DNA of 64,000 nucleotides from Exophiala sp. HKRS030 (taxonomy: Eukaryota > Ascomycota > Eurotiomycetes > Chaetothyriales > Herpotrichiellaceae), in assembly GCA_023897205.1 (NCBI GenBank), contig JAHWDD010000010.1, positions 124,001-188,000 on the forward strand. Reading direction: 5' to 3'. Positions 1 through 12,096 of the stretch are shown here, piece by piece. Under the pieces are notes generated by a model. It did no database searches and was not told the DNA's origin. It saw only the letters and a program-made list of their open reading frames with translations. The first letter of the stretch is position 1, and each line of letters begins with the position of its first letter. The position numbers were made by a program, and so were the translations under genes.

Positions 1-3000
1 CTCCCTTCACCCCCGGAGAGGAATCTTCTTTTTCTGATGGCGGTGTGGTGACGCGCCCCCGAGACACTCTGAGCGGCTAAACACGAAACCTCCGCTGATC
101 CTGGCCCCTTGCTCGGTCAGTCTAAGGAATTGAAAGGCCAAGGCACATGAGAGCGTACTACTGGGGACCCGGGGGGAGGGGGTAGGGGGATGGGGTTAGA
201 ACGCAAGATTATCATCCAGCACCCTCAGAAGCCATGTCCGGCCTTGCAGGCGTCAAAGAGGTGACAGACACACCAAAAAATTGTGGCATCTCATCTCCGT
301 CAGCGTATTAGCCATATGTATCTCGTGTTGAGGATCTTGTTCATCACATCTTGCGAAAGACTTTCTAGCAATGAGTCTCCTCGAGAACAAATCATCTTGT
401 TTTATTCTTCGGTCGAGGTTAAAAGACCAAGTTGACACATGCATTTCAGGCGCTTATGTCCTGTGGGTCAAAGAACAAAGAACCTTAGTCTGTAGAGCGG
501 AGAGCAGGATGAACTTGTCCGTACGAGAGTACAAAACATCGTTCTCAAAGAAAAGAAAAAAGTCTGGATGTGTGATCGCTCGCCGAACCGTCTTTTTGTT
601 TTTCTGGCGGAACCAAGGAAGGACTTGCAGTACAGATGAGCTCCATTTCAATTGCTTGCAGGGATGTTATGTGACATCTCGCGCAGGCAAAGGGGGGAGG
701 TCGGTCAGTGTGTTTCCACATGAGCCGGTGATCATGCGAGACACGCACCGGGGGTGTATATGAAAGTTACGGGGTGATAATGATTGGTTTGCAAGAATTC
801 CGTACCAATAGTAAGAAAAGGCCCCCTCCGGAGTCAACTCATGTTGTTGATCTTTGGTCTGGCCGGGGTCAGGGTTCATACCGAACGAACATTGAGTTTT
901 TTTTTTGAGAGGTTTTAAGAAGATCTTCGACGAACATTGGGTGATGGAGAAATGTTACGGGGAACCTTCCTACGACGCAGTCTCATCTGTCATTGTGAGA
1001 GTCGACGCAGAGCCGCCTCCCCTCGGTGGGGTATCAACCCATCCTACATCCGCGATTCGATGCTCAGATTCCGTGGCGCTTGAAGGGCTCATGGCGGACG
1101 GCAGGCTTGATCTGTCGGTTGTTTGCCGAGCTGTCGCAAGACTTGCAATGTATCATTTGATTATCAGCGCGGCTATTGTTTTGTACTTCGATACTCAACA
1201 TTTGTTTGGGTACCGGGTACTCCGTAAATGCATGACACTTTTGTGGGAATTGATCTTTGGAGACCTTCTGGTATCAGCCCTGATAGTATCGTCGAGTCAT
1301 ATCTGCAGGAAATGATGACCGGTGAGGTTGTCAAAAGATTGCAGGGAATGACATTCCGTAGTTTCTGCTGATCAAGTCCTACCGAGTACATGTATCAGTA
1401 TTTTACGAGGCTCGCATCGTGATTGGACACTTTCCCCCTTGATTTCAACCCAACCTCTCCACCTTGTGAACAACAAAACACCCGGCCAGCTTGACATCAC
1501 TCTCCGTGCAGTACTTTGAACAAGTATTCCCTTGCGCTTGTCGGTTCTGAGATGCTTTGAGATCAAAGTATGAGTATGCATTGCAATGATCGACCTCCCC
1601 AATTCGACGTCACTCCTGGACCTCCGGGTCAAAACAAAATTCGCCACCAAACAAATCGACATGCTCTTTTTTGTTTGTCTCCGACCCAGACCAACACATC
1701 GTCCTTTGCTCGCGTGTGGTTTTTTTCTGGTTCGTAAGTAAACCAAATCTCCCTAGTTCGAACGAGCTAGTCGAAGTCATGAGGCGTGGAATCACTTTCA
1801 CAAAATCGGAACGCGTCCTTTTGTGTGTACGGAAGTTCGGGAATCTCCTGCCTTGTCCTAGTCATTCACCCACCGAACAAGCAGCCAATGGATTGGGAAG
1901 TTTCTTGGTGTGTCGTATCTCTCTCAACAACATACACACACACATCAGAGAGAGAGACCCGCATAACCGGTGAGTAAGAAACGAAGAGGCTGGGTCTCAG
2001 CAACAGTTCGAAATGTCCCTCCCTTGCGAGGCTCTTTTTGAATGGTTCTCCCGTCCTTGCGGAAACCTTATTTCGAGGATCGAGACAAACCAAATGCCAC
2101 TTTACGACACTCAAAAGGCAGAACGCACTACTGCAACCTTGTGGGCACTTATACGAGCAACCGTAGGTCCTGCAGGGGACCGCCTGTCGTCACAGGCGCC
2201 GACCCGATGGGTCCCCCCCCTTTATTCCCATTGTCCCTACCTTGACTTTTTTGACCGGTCATCAGATGTCTTTACGAGGTGTATGAATGCCTGGCTTGGT
2301 CGTGGCTGTGCCCATCACACACCGACTTTTGAATGTTTGTCTGGACACAATCGCCCTTCAGGGTCATCTCGAGGCAAAGCGACAAGCACGGGGCAAAAGG
2401 AGCAAATGAAGGGCCACTGCCATGACGGGGCTGATCCAAGTTCCTATAGGCCTTGTGTCCTGCAAGAAGCCTTGCAACACTTGCCTTTTCTTTTTTTCTT
2501 TCTTGGATCTTTGAGACCTTTCGTTGCCGATGAGCCCCTTTTGGGGCGAGACAGTAAGCAAATTGCTTTCTCAAGATCCAGGGGCTGGCACTTTGCCAGG
2601 TTGACACCTTCTGCTCAGCGAGGCTGACCCTGGCCAGCGTGAAGGATTCGGCACGTCCGACGACAGTATCGTGGACGTTGCATCCAAAAGGACAAGACCT
2701 ATGACGCCCACCGTGTCGGCCAGGCTCTCTCGGGGCTGAGCTGAACTGAACGGGTGCGTCTGCCCTCTTTTGTTCCTCTTCGCGCCCGGGATAAACGGGG
2801 GAAAAGGAAGCGGTGAAAGAACGAGGCAGAGGTCATGTTCCTCCCTCCTGTGATCTCTCATCTGCGCCCTGGGCTCCTTACGTGAGGTACTGCTATACCC
2901 GCGTGAGCTGGTCTGTCGGTGACGGGGTTGTACTCTTCTACCTGAGCAGGATCATCAAGAAGCCCATCATTGAAATATTGGAATGCTCCATACTCGTCCT

Positions 3001-3175
3001 AGCATACTCTGCATGGTAGATGATTCGCTCCGTAGTATCTGCACATACATATACTGTCTATGAGGAGTGACTCCCAACTATATGATCCATCTACTGCCCC
3101 GAATCTCGACTTCAACCTTGACCTCGGACATCAAACTCACAAAGTGAGAGGGATGTTGGCAGATGATCGAGCCCA
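1..3175. other. Intergenic region, no gene supported
   Basis: I see no convincing gene here. The open frames on both strands are short, overlap one another, show no family motif, and cannot be extended by plausible splicing. A small CA tract followed by a GA tract lies near 1931-1958. The right end is the 3' flank of the CLPTM1-like gene, which ends at 3176. Confidence 0.6.
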
Positions 3176-5180
3176 TCACCTCCTCTTCTTCGCTCCAGCC
3201 TTGGTCTCATTCCCACTGGCACTAGCCACAGGGGCAGAGGGTTTCAACTCCTTTGTATCTTGTCCTTCAAGTCCCTTAGGCTTCTCCCCGGCAGCACTCT
3301 CATCCTCCTCATCTTCACCACCCTGGCCAAACTCGTTGACACGAGTATAGTCGACCTTGTATTTGTACTTCTGGTACAGCCAGACGAAGAAAATGACATC
3401 GTCACGGAGTGTAGCCAGACGATGTAAGAACGGCATGCGAATCGTAAACGCAAACAAGTCATCAATAAACGTATTCAAGAACTTGTACGTCAACGCTTTG
3501 CTGGGCATGTGTGCCACGGACTTGAGGCGGTAGTTGATATATAGACTCGGGACCATCATGAGGAAGCCGTAAGCGTACACGGACCCGACCAGAGTTTCAA
3601 TTACAAAGCTGTACCACGACTTGTGCGTCTCGTAAATGAGCGAGTAGACTGCATACGCGAGCAAGAGGGGCACTGCAATGATGTACAGATACCGGAAGGC
3701 GATCTGGTCATATTCTTGCGTCTTCTTCTCAGTCTCGGAGAGCTTGTGTTTGTCCTCGAACACGACAACGTAGGGGAGAAATTTGAACGATGAGTCCGGC
3801 CCCGGTTCGCGCAGACGCACGTTGACCGTTTTAGTGATCTTCCAGGCTTCCAGAACGATACCGAACCCTTGACTTGCGAGGATCATCCAAGAGGTCGCCT
3901 CGGAGTTGTCGACAAGGTATAAGAAGATGACAGTCTGCATGAACACGTTGGCGAGGATGGTGCGTACCGAAGTGCCTACGTTGTCCTTCTTCGTGCGCCA
4001 GTGCGAGATGTCGCTCTTGAAAGCGAGACCTTCGAAAACCATGTGGAGAATACTGACGAAGAATGTCGTGCCGAGAAGATATGCGTTGGTGTCGAGCAAT
4101 ATCTCTTTGAACTTTTCGAATTCGCTGCCATCGCCACTGGCGGGCATGGGCCCGCCTGAAGCGGCTTGTTGCTGGTTTTGTTTCATGCCTTCATCGACAC
4201 TGGCGAGGATACTGTACTTCCAGTTGGCCATGTTGTACAAGTCGATATTGAGCGGCATTTCCGTCACCGTATCGTTGAGTTCAGTCATATGGGATCGAAG
4301 TTGCCAGAATGTGTTGAGGAATACGACTGGATAGTACCAACCGTTCATGCCGGACTCATCTCGAGCACCGGTACGTTCCAGAACAATGTTCTTTCGCAGG
4401 GCCGGGTGCATCTGTCGCCAATTCTGCACGCCGGTATTGGGGATTACCGCCATGGTGAAGTTCGGGTGGTAGAAAGATCCAATCTGTGGGACTCGGGGCT
4501 CCTCGGGCTCGTCTTCGGGTTCATCAGTTTTTTCAAGCAAATTCTTCAGCTTGCGTGCCTTCTTCTTGGGTAGATAGTGGTTCAGAGGTTTGCTGAACGT
4601 GTACGCTTTGGCAGGGTCAAAGGTAGACGCGGTAGGATCTAGCTCATTGCCAGTCAGAGCGACGAAGAAGTGTGCCCATAGTGTTCCGTTGTGTTGCACT
4701 TCTTTAGGTATAACAATGTTGGCATGAATTTCCCTATTCTCTTCGTAGTTTCCAATCTGGAAATTCTTCTCGTCCACCACAAGGATGTCTTTCGGTTGCT
4801 TCGATAGGGGAAATATGGCAGTGTTTGGCGAAACATAGACTTGGATGTCGACACCTCCGCCGTCTGGCCAGATTGGTGCAATGTTGTAGGGGATCGCGGA
4901 GTAGTTTGTCAATGCCGTCGCATCAGCTCGGTCCTCGAAGTTGACATTTGCTTTTGGGGCTGAACTACCGGCCGGGGTAGTTTTTGAGCCAAAGAACTGG
5001 TTGACCGCGAATTGCGTGATCATAAAAATGGCCAGTCCTTGGAGGAGTGATTTGAACATGGACTATATCTTCATGGTTAATGAACATCGAACAGGCAAAG
5101 CGATTATCGACACTTACCCCTCCAGTTTCTTCCTGCCTGGCGGCAGTACCGCCAGTGCTGGCGCCTCTTGACTCTGGCAT
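3176..5180 (-). CDS. CLPTM1 family multipass membrane protein
   Basis: Exons 5180-5118 and 5062-3176, with a 55-nt GTAAGT...ATAG intron, give 649 residues, close to the usual length of cleft lip and palate transmembrane protein 1 homologues. The start at 5180 is preferred because the first exon (beginning MPESRGAS) joins in frame to SMFKSLLQGLAIF. A hydrophobic segment (about residues 25-41) is followed by a long non-membrane domain. Several membrane helices then lie in the second half, including YLLGTTFFVSILHMVF and YLYIIAVPLLLAYAVYSL. The tail is acidic and then Lys/Arg-rich. Family members sit in ER or other internal membranes; animal CLPTM1 affects receptor trafficking and CLPTM1L lipid scrambling, but the fungal role is not established. 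Family assignment is secure; function is inferred. Confidence 0.93.
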
Positions 5181-5509
5181 TGCAATTTGTCAGAGTCTCA
5201 CCCAGATGTGCGGAAGAGGGTGAAAGCGTAGCATCGACCAGGTGGCAGTTGTACAGAGTAGAATCGAGTGGGCTGGAGGCACTACGGCTCGACTGGGACT
5301 GGACCACGGCGCCGGAAAATATTTGTTCCATCATCGAGGGCTTGGCAACATCGAGGTCCCTTCAAGCTCTTCCCTATCCATCCAGTGGGCGAGCGGGACT
5401 TGATCACGACACAATCAATTGCTTCTTCTCCTTTCGCTATATCATTTCACTGAGACGGTCCGTCAAACTATGGGCCTTTGTAGGTAGGCGATGATCTGTC
5501 GACAGTGCA

Positions 5510-6779
5510 ATGGCCAATGGAGCAGTGGCGCCTATACCGACGCCGCAATTTCCCACGCATAATGCTCCCCGAGTCTGGCTACTAACCTCCGGAGACTCGC
5601 CCATTGCCATTTCCGTTGCGCGCCAAGTGCTTGACCATGGCGACTACGTGGTCTCAGGCATCATACAAGCCGACTTTGAGGATGAAAGTGTACGAAGTGA
5701 GGAATTTAAAAACTTCCTCTCCGAAGTGGTACGAACAAATGGGTGGAAAGATCGATTAAAAATTGTACCCTTGGACATTCGGTATGTAGACCCATCATTA
5801 TGAGTACTGCTTCTGTAAGGTTGGTCTTTTTATTTCATATCATTCATACTGACCTTGTCCAAGACATGTTGGGCAATGTCAAGCAGCCATCGCAGAAGCA
5901 GTCCACGGTTTCAAAAAGATAGACATTCTGTTCTGCTGCACCAGCGAAGCCATCATTGGAACAGTGGAGGAGCTCTCGGCAAATCCGCGAACATTGACTA
6001 TGGTTCGAGACCAATTCGAGAAGAACTTTTTTGGGCCGATGAATATAATTAAAGCTGTGATCCCTCACATGCGATCAATGATGAATGGACACATCATCGT
6101 GCTTGGTGGCATCACAGGTCATCTTGGAACACCTGGTTTGAGCATGTATTGCGCTTCGGGCTGGGCGCTGGAAGGCTTCTGCGATAGTATCGCTTACGAG
6201 ATCGCTCCTTTCAACATTAAGCTGACTATCCTCCAAGCCAGCGTAGAGATAGGAATTCTGACCAACAAAATCACCTCAGCACCTCCGATGAAAGAATACT
6301 CGAAAGAATTTGGACACACTGCACCCATGTTCCGAGGAATCCTCGATGGTTTGCTGAATCGTCTGCCAGGGATTCGATCTCAGTATCCTCCACCGCCGGA
6401 GAGCGAGATTCAGTCGCCTTCCTCGGAGGCGGAGAGACAAAGTGGGCCCTATCTCCTCAATCAGAATGGAGTGGTTAGTCTGTATCCGCCTCTCAGCTAT
6501 GCCCACACGGAGAAACTCGTAGCCGAGACTGTGCATGCATTGACGGCTATTGGTGGCCATGAGAATCCTCCTGCAAGGCACATTGTGGGCGTTGAGGGCG
6601 TGGCCAGCGTCAAGGAAAAACTCAAGACGGTCAGTGAGGAGCTGGAAGAATTTGTCGAGACGAGCGCGTCAGCCGACATGGTGAAACCCGGATCAGGGTA
6701 TGGCCGTGCGTCAAGCGTTGCTGAAGTAGATTTCAAAGATTTGGAGGATGTCTTTGAGACGTCTTTAGGCCCGCGTTAA
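5510..6779 (+). CDS. Degenerate short-chain dehydrogenase/reductase-like protein
   Basis: Exons 5510-5781 and 5864-6779, with an 82-nt GTATGT...AAG intron, encode 395 residues. The Rossmann-like layout of classical SDRs is recognisable: an N-terminal strand VWLLTS, then LDIR, then IDILFCCTS, and the helix region MYCASGWALEGFCDSIAYE. Key residues are missing. The glycine-rich TGxxxGxG is reduced to TSGDSPIAIS, the catalytic Tyr-x-x-x-Lys reads Tyr-Cys-Ala-Ser-Gly, and the usual Ser before it is not evident. The C-terminal extension, about 120 residues past the fold, is Pro/Ser/Glu-rich. It is therefore probably a non-catalytic relative, perhaps a binding or regulatory protein. It faces the CLPTM1-like gene divergently, with 329 bp between the start codons, and ends 45 bp from the convergent MMTAG2-domain gene. 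Confidence 0.85.
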
Positions 6780-6824
6780 GCTGGTATGCTTGGCTAGTTA
6801 GAAAGCAAACACTTGGTCTGAATC

Positions 6825-7610
6825 TCAGCGTTGGCTGTACTCGTATCGCCTCTCATCTTCGCGGCGCTTATGATCACGATCCTGGCGAGAATGACCCGGA
6901 GATCTGCTTCTTGTTCTCCTGCGTCGTTCGCGGGTCCGATGCCTTTCAGACGAGGCTGACCTGGATCGTCTATGCCTGTGACGACCATGTCTGCGACTGT
7001 TGTGCCGTTGATCTTCGTTCCCATCCCGCCGTCGACGTTCATCGCGCCTGTGTCGCTCTCTACTGCGACTGCGGTGCTTTCGATCACTGTGGCGTCGTTT
7101 GTATTCCTTAAGTGCATACTGTAATTCCTTGTCTTGTTCTCCTCCTGTGCCTTCGAGGAGTTCAGTAGTGGCATCGCCTTCCCGCGGATTTGCAGCTCGA
7201 CCGTAGCCAACGCCCCTTGTCCCTGTAGGCTCATCATCTCCTGCGGCCTCCTTCAAAACCTTCCCAATCTCGCGTTGGGTGCCTAATTCTTCCATATTGG
7301 GGTTGTTTCGTGGTGCAACAGGCAGCCCCAGTGCTCTTGCAAGGGCGTCTTCCTCTGCTTCTTTGATTCGACGAATCTCTTCTTTTCGTTCTCTTGCAGC
7401 TTTAGTATCTGCATCCTCGCCTGCGTCTCCTTCGTTGTCTCCTTTTGCATACCAATTGAGATCTCGACCCTTCTGCCAACGCCCGACGGGGGCCATTAGC
7501 GAGTGGCCTAGATAATTTTCTCGGCGGGAGGACGTCTGAACATCGGACCACTTGAAGTCTCCAGTTCCGCCTCGAGAGCCTTCCTTCCTGACCGTAGCTA
7601 GGAGGTCCAT
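6825..7610 (-). CDS. MMTAG2 (multiple myeloma tumour-associated 2-like) domain protein
   Basis: A single exon encodes 261 residues. The first 60 match the MMtag N-terminal domain: GDFKWSDV, RRENYLGHSLMAPVGRWQKG and DLNWYAKGD are its hallmark. A charged helical stretch rich in ARERKEEIRRIKEAEEDAL follows. The last third is an RS/RH-type low-complexity tail (RSRSRERHRRD and similar), as in nuclear RNA-processing factors. The mammalian protein is a nuclear phosphoprotein of uncertain function. A nuclear, possibly splicing-related role is inferred from the tail only. The stop lies 45 bp from the stop of the SDR-like gene, so the two are convergent with almost no spacer. Confidence 0.9.
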   Translation of the reverse strand: MDLLATVRKEGSRGGTGDFKWSDVQTSSRRENYLGHSLMAPVGRWQKGRDLNWYAKGDNEGDAGEDADTKAARERKEEIRRIKEAEEDALARALGLPVAPRNNPNMEELGTQREIGKVLKEAAGDDEPTGTRGVGYGRAANPREGDATTELLEGTGGEQDKELQYALKEYKRRHSDRKHRSRSRERHRRDERRRRDGNEDQRHNSRRHGRHRHRRSRSASSERHRTRERRRRTRSRSPGHSRQDRDHKRREDERRYEYSQR

Positions 7611-8616
7611 GGTTGAAGATTAGGTCGAGGCGAGGCGCGGCACCAATTCGAGGTGGGAGACGTGATTGAGGACCTTCGTGTCGTGTAACACTGTCTTCGC
7701 TCGCAATGGTGGACTGAAAGAGAGAGTAGACTAGATTGGCAGTCTGTGCCCGCACCCTGCCACTTGCTCAAGAATAGTAAGAAAATGTATCATGCACCAT
7801 GCATGATCTGATCGAAGGGTGGATGGGCGATTCGTGGCGTGCAGGAAGGGAATAATCGGTCGTTGGTGGAAGAGAAATGGCGTTCCCTGCAAGCTGCTTC
7901 TTGTGTTGCCAACCACAGCCAAAAAGTGCAGGTTTCGGCGATCGAACGGATGCAGGATGGAGGATGGAGGATGGTTACAAGGTATGCTCGCTCTTTACAG
8001 GATGTATGTGTGAGGTGAAGTTGTTCTAGTCTACTTCTCAGGTGTGTCAAGCAATTAATTGAACTATGGATGAAGTAATATATGTAGCGAGTATCCAATA
8101 TTTCCTCTCCAGTATTCGGCATCATCCGTTTCTCGTCGTCAAACTCATCCTCCCCTGTCCTCTGGCCTGCATCATTCTTCGTCCTCACTTCACCTGCGGC
8201 AGGTAACTTGCGACACGTCGTGCGCCATTCATGTTTCTTTTTGACGACCTGCAGCTTGCATCTGTCACTCTTCGGCTGTCATCGACTCGTCCTGTCTATC
8301 TTTGACCAACTTCCTCTCTTGACCCTCGTCGATTCTGCCTTGCAATAAGCCCGGCTCGCCTGCGAACACCAGGGCTTAACTACAAGACTGTGCTCATGAC
8401 CTTCCCTATGCACCTCGAATCCGAACAACCCCCAGACGAACTCAAACCTCTATAAATTGCTTTTCGCCTGTTCTTGAACTCTGCATCCTGACGAATAGGT
8501 CGACGACGGCGCTTGTGCCCTGAAATAAGACAAAAATCTCAACGACTCACCAACCCCTAGTACACCCGCACTGTCTATGCTTCCTCGACCAGCGGATTGC
8601 TTAAGAGCTGTGAGGA
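7611..8616. other. Divergent promoter region
   Basis: About 1 kb separates the start codons of the MMTAG2-domain gene (leftward) and the CRT10-like gene (rightward). It probably holds both promoters and 5' leaders. The part next to CRT10 (about 8200-8600) is pyrimidine-rich, as usual for fungal leaders. I find no supported gene or RNA. Confidence 0.55.
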
Positions 8617-11139
8617 ATGGAGCATGATCTAAGGTCCTTCCAGTCAGTCAACATCGGTTTGAGTTGTCTCGAAACCGGCAGCTCGAGGTTTACAAGAGAT
8701 GGGATATATCATCCACCGCCTCTGGCGTTCTGGAGGAACAATCTGACAGCCCTCTCGCAGCGATACAATCTTTATTTTGTTGCCCATCGAGATGCCATTG
8801 CGGTCTACAGACCCGACTTTCCTTTCCAAAGACTGCACAGGCGGCCTTCACTCGTGATTCCGCCTATGCTTGCAAACCCTTCGGCGAAAGGCTACATTGA
8901 TTCTCATTACGCGCACAACATAAACCACATCCTAGTTGATGACTTGGGCTCTGAAGAAATTGTGCTTGTATCGACGGACTCTGGAAACCTGACTGCCTAT
9001 TTCACCAAGGCCATTGACGATGCGATTCGCAAGGATCCCTACCGGTTCAGTACAAACGCTCGAAGTGACTACGTAGGAGTGCGTGCATTCTTTGCACAGT
9101 GGGTGTATGAATCAGCATGGGGACTCTCCATCCATTCCAAAGCCCGTATGATTGCTGTTTCAGCTAACACGCCTAACAATATTCCCAGCGATGATCCTTG
9201 CTCGAAGATCACAGTTTTTGCTTTTGCCTTGACAGAGAATAATGAAAGTGAAGATACGGTCCTCCAAATCGACGATGACGAAAACATTGGATTGGACGTT
9301 TCTGAACTTGCAAAGCAACAAGATTGGGAGGAATGGGATTGCAGAGGGCCAGACTCTAGTCTTCCGCCCCGCGACCGAAACTACAAGATCACTCTCGGTG
9401 GTCTCGAGGGTCACAACGACAATATTCCCAGCATCTCGTTTGTCAATACTGATGATGATCCCGATGGTCGATGGATCTTGAGTACTGATATCCGTGGTGA
9501 AATGAAGATGTGGGAGATCTGGCAAGGACTTTGTCTCAAGACATGGAATTTCGCCGAAAAGAGAATGCGCGGTGGGTTTCAAAGTAGACGAGAAGGAGGC
9601 TGGATCGTTGCAGCCTTGGACTCTCGAGCTTTCCGCTCTGCCCGGACCATGGAACAATTTTGTGGTCATACAAAGGCTCCTCAATACTACGGTCACATGG
9701 GTGAGAGCTATGATTTGACCAACATCGTACGCCTTCGCACGCCTGGGTTTAGTCTTGCACATCCCCATGTTCAAGGGTTTTCACCCACTGATGCGCCTGT
9801 AGAAGAGGAAGAAGTACAAGGACAAACCTATGATGGCTGGTCCGATCTAGATGGGTCCGACGACGAGCAAGGCGTTTCGAATTCTGATCGCATAGCCGAG
9901 AACGGATCGGCCGAACAGCCTCCTGCGCCACTTTTCATGCCCATCTCATCTCGGATTGCGGGAGAAATGGAGGCGATCGAGAGTGGGATCGACTATAATC
10001 TCGGAGAGGATGTGATTTCTAGCGACGAGGAGGGCTCAGAAGAGCCATTGGACCACGACGCTGATTCTCGGATGTCGCTTTTGTTTGATCATGAACATTC
10101 TGATGTTGATGTAGAGGATGACGAAATGCAGTATGGCTCGAGCACCGAAGACCAAGAAGAGCAGTCTTATTCCAGCAGCCGTCGCAGCACGACGTCTCTC
10201 TCCAGCCTTGCGCAACGAAACAGCGAAGAATTAGAGCAACGACTACTTGGGGATGCAAATACCAACTCTCTGTCGTTCACACAGGACCGTCGTCTCGAAG
10301 GAAGTACCAGTAAAGAAGCTACCTTTCAGCAGCCTCGTGGCACTGCAGCACGCAAAGATATCCCGAAGATTCCAACGCTGCATTGTACTGCCTCGCATCT
10401 CAGACTTCTCATGGCACCGCAAGCGTCCTCAGCCCATGTATTTTGTGCCAATATCTTGAAGCAAGCATTGCCTGAATACATCGAGATGACGAATTACGTA
10501 CATCTTGACAGGATCAACATGATTCAGCAGATTCCTGAGTTGGGCATTGTCATTGTGGCCACGCAAATTGGTCGTTGTGCCATATGTTCGACCGTTAGAA
10601 ACGAAAAGACTGGCACGCTGGGTCTGCGTGTCGACTGGGTCTTGCCAACGAGCAAACAGGAGGCCAGACACCTCCGCCCTCCTATGCCACTGCTAGGCAT
10701 TGCCGTCTCCCCTATCCAAGGACGATTCCGTGCTGGGGAGAGGAAAAGTAAGTCGGATGTCGAAACTTCAATTGAATGGGGCAAAGATGGTGTGGTCGAT
10801 GGCGTTACAACAACATTCGATCATAGGAGTGCGGTAGTGGGGGAGGAGGAGCTTGAAGACGCCACGAACTCTACGAACTCTGGCAAGCAGAGCCCGCATG
10901 GACAAAGGTTCGAGTGCCCTACGGTACCTGAATCATCATCGTCGAATCACACGCCGAGAAAAGCTGCGTGGACAAGGCCCGAAAGTATCGAGCCGTGGAT
11001 GTCCATGGACAACAGTCGCAGATACAGGCTGATGCTGACCTACCTGGATATGTCGGTTCTGACATACGAGATCTCCAGGGGAGTAGAGCGTGAAGATATT
11101 ATTCAACGTGAAACATCCAGCCTCGAGGATGTTGACTGA
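8617..11139 (+). CDS. CRT10-family protein, ribonucleotide reductase transcription regulator
   Basis: One uninterrupted frame of 840 residues. The N-terminal 350 residues match the fungal Crt10 family: HINHILVDDLGSEEIVLVS-type strands, FFAQWVYESAWGLSIHSKAR, and a WD-repeat-like strand DPDGRWILSTDIRGEMKMW. The middle (about 395-530) is acidic low complexity with many Asp/Glu/Ser. The C-terminal segment contains the second conserved block around LHCTASHLRLL and IGRCAICSTVR. In Saccharomyces, Crt10 represses RNR2/RNR3 transcription, so a role in dNTP supply control is likely by family. The ATG at 8617 opens the frame and gives a complete N-terminus. No introns are needed. Confidence 0.88.
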   Translation: MEHDLRSFQSVNIGLSCLETGSSRFTRDGIYHPPPLAFWRNNLTALSQRYNLYFVAHRDAIAVYRPDFPFQRLHRRPSLVIPPMLANPSAKGYIDSHYAHNINHILVDDLGSEEIVLVSTDSGNLTAYFTKAIDDAIRKDPYRFSTNARSDYVGVRAFFAQWVYESAWGLSIHSKARMIAVSANTPNNIPSDDPCSKITVFAFALTENNESEDTVLQIDDDENIGLDVSELAKQQDWEEWDCRGPDSSLPPRDRNYKITLGGLEGHNDNIPSISFVNTDDDPDGRWILSTDIRGEMKMWEIWQGLCLKTWNFAEKRMRGGFQSRREGGWIVAALDSRAFRSARTMEQFCGHTKAPQYYGHMGESYDLTNIVRLRTPGFSLAHPHVQGFSPTDAPVEEEEVQGQTYDGWSDLDGSDDEQGVSNSDRIAENGSAEQPPAPLFMPISSRIAGEMEAIESGIDYNLGEDVISSDEEGSEEPLDHDADSRMSLLFDHEHSDVDVEDDEMQYGSSTEDQEEQSYSSSRRSTTSLSSLAQRNSEELEQRLLGDANTNSLSFTQDRRLEGSTSKEATFQQPRGTAARKDIPKIPTLHCTASHLRLLMAPQASSAHVFCANILKQALPEYIEMTNYVHLDRINMIQQIPELGIVIVATQIGRCAICSTVRNEKTGTLGLRVDWVLPTSKQEARHLRPPMPLLGIAVSPIQGRFRAGERKSKSDVETSIEWGKDGVVDGVTTTFDHRSAVVGEEELEDATNSTNSGKQSPHGQRFECPTVPESSSSNHTPRKAAWTRPESIEPWMSMDNSRRYRLMLTYLDMSVLTYEISRGVEREDIIQRETSSLEDVD

Positions 11140-12096
11140 ATGCTGTCCAGATTTATGAGAATACGATGTAATTGTACGATCAGAATGAACCTTCAATTTA
11201 TTATCGCGGGATGTTGCACAGACTATATGCGACCTCCCAGCTCTATCGATATTGGAGACGCGAAATGGGTGCAGATAAATGATAAGCGACGTCAGATCGA
11301 ACCCGGATCTAGGTATTTCTTTCACTGTTATCTGGTTGAAGCATGGACATGTTCTCAGGTCGCGTTCAGGGGAAGTAGACCTTTATTTCAGTTGACAGCT
11401 GTCACTGTGCTGCGTGGCGCGCCATCCCTAGGGCCGCGGGAGACATGCACAAATTTCCACATATCTATCGAATTACTTGGTACTGAAAAGGGATTACCTT
11501 GTTCTCTGTGGGAGGATTGATATGTTCATTATGTAGGCGACGATGCCTCGGAAGCTTAGCAGATCGAGCAACTTGCGCCAAACAGTCATGTTGGAGTGAA
11601 ACTGCAAAGACTAGAGAAGTCGGGCACTTGAACGACACGTGATTTGATGGACCAACGGCCCTGCCAAGCACCGATCCTATTGGTCAAGCGCCAACGGAGC
11701 ATCTACAAGACCGCGACAGCAGCAACAGCCTCCTTGCTTTGATTTGGTGACACATTGACAGGAGCATATTCCCCTTTGTACCTTCGATGCCCTCCTAGAG
11801 TCAGCATTTCACCACGAGTACACAAGAACTGTAGGGGTCTGATACTATGAGCGTGCCCCTTGCCTTCAAGATGGCGAAAGTCCCAAGATCCCTCAGGCTC
11901 TCGGTATCGCGAGAGCCGTGTCATCAGCGAGGAGATGGCTTAGCATTCCAGGGGCTGGTACACGGACTCTTCTCTCAGCCGCCACTTGCACTTCAAGGGA
12001 GAGGAGGTGGAAACGGCCATAATGTTCATGACAGCACGACATCTGTTTGACGTCTCCCAGACCAGGCTGTACTTCAGCACAGCAAATGTCTTTAAG
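11140..12096. other. Intergenic region
   Basis: This is the 3' flank of the CRT10-like gene and 5' flank of the mannosyltransferase gene. Small open frames on both strands lack recognisable motifs, and no RNA gene was found. In-frame ATGs upstream of 12097 exist but would add sequence with no membrane-anchor character. Confidence 0.5.

Noticed and set aside
2013..2627. 204-codon open frame on the plus strand
   Set aside because: No family motif, odd composition, overlapped by equally open minus-strand frames; probably chance.
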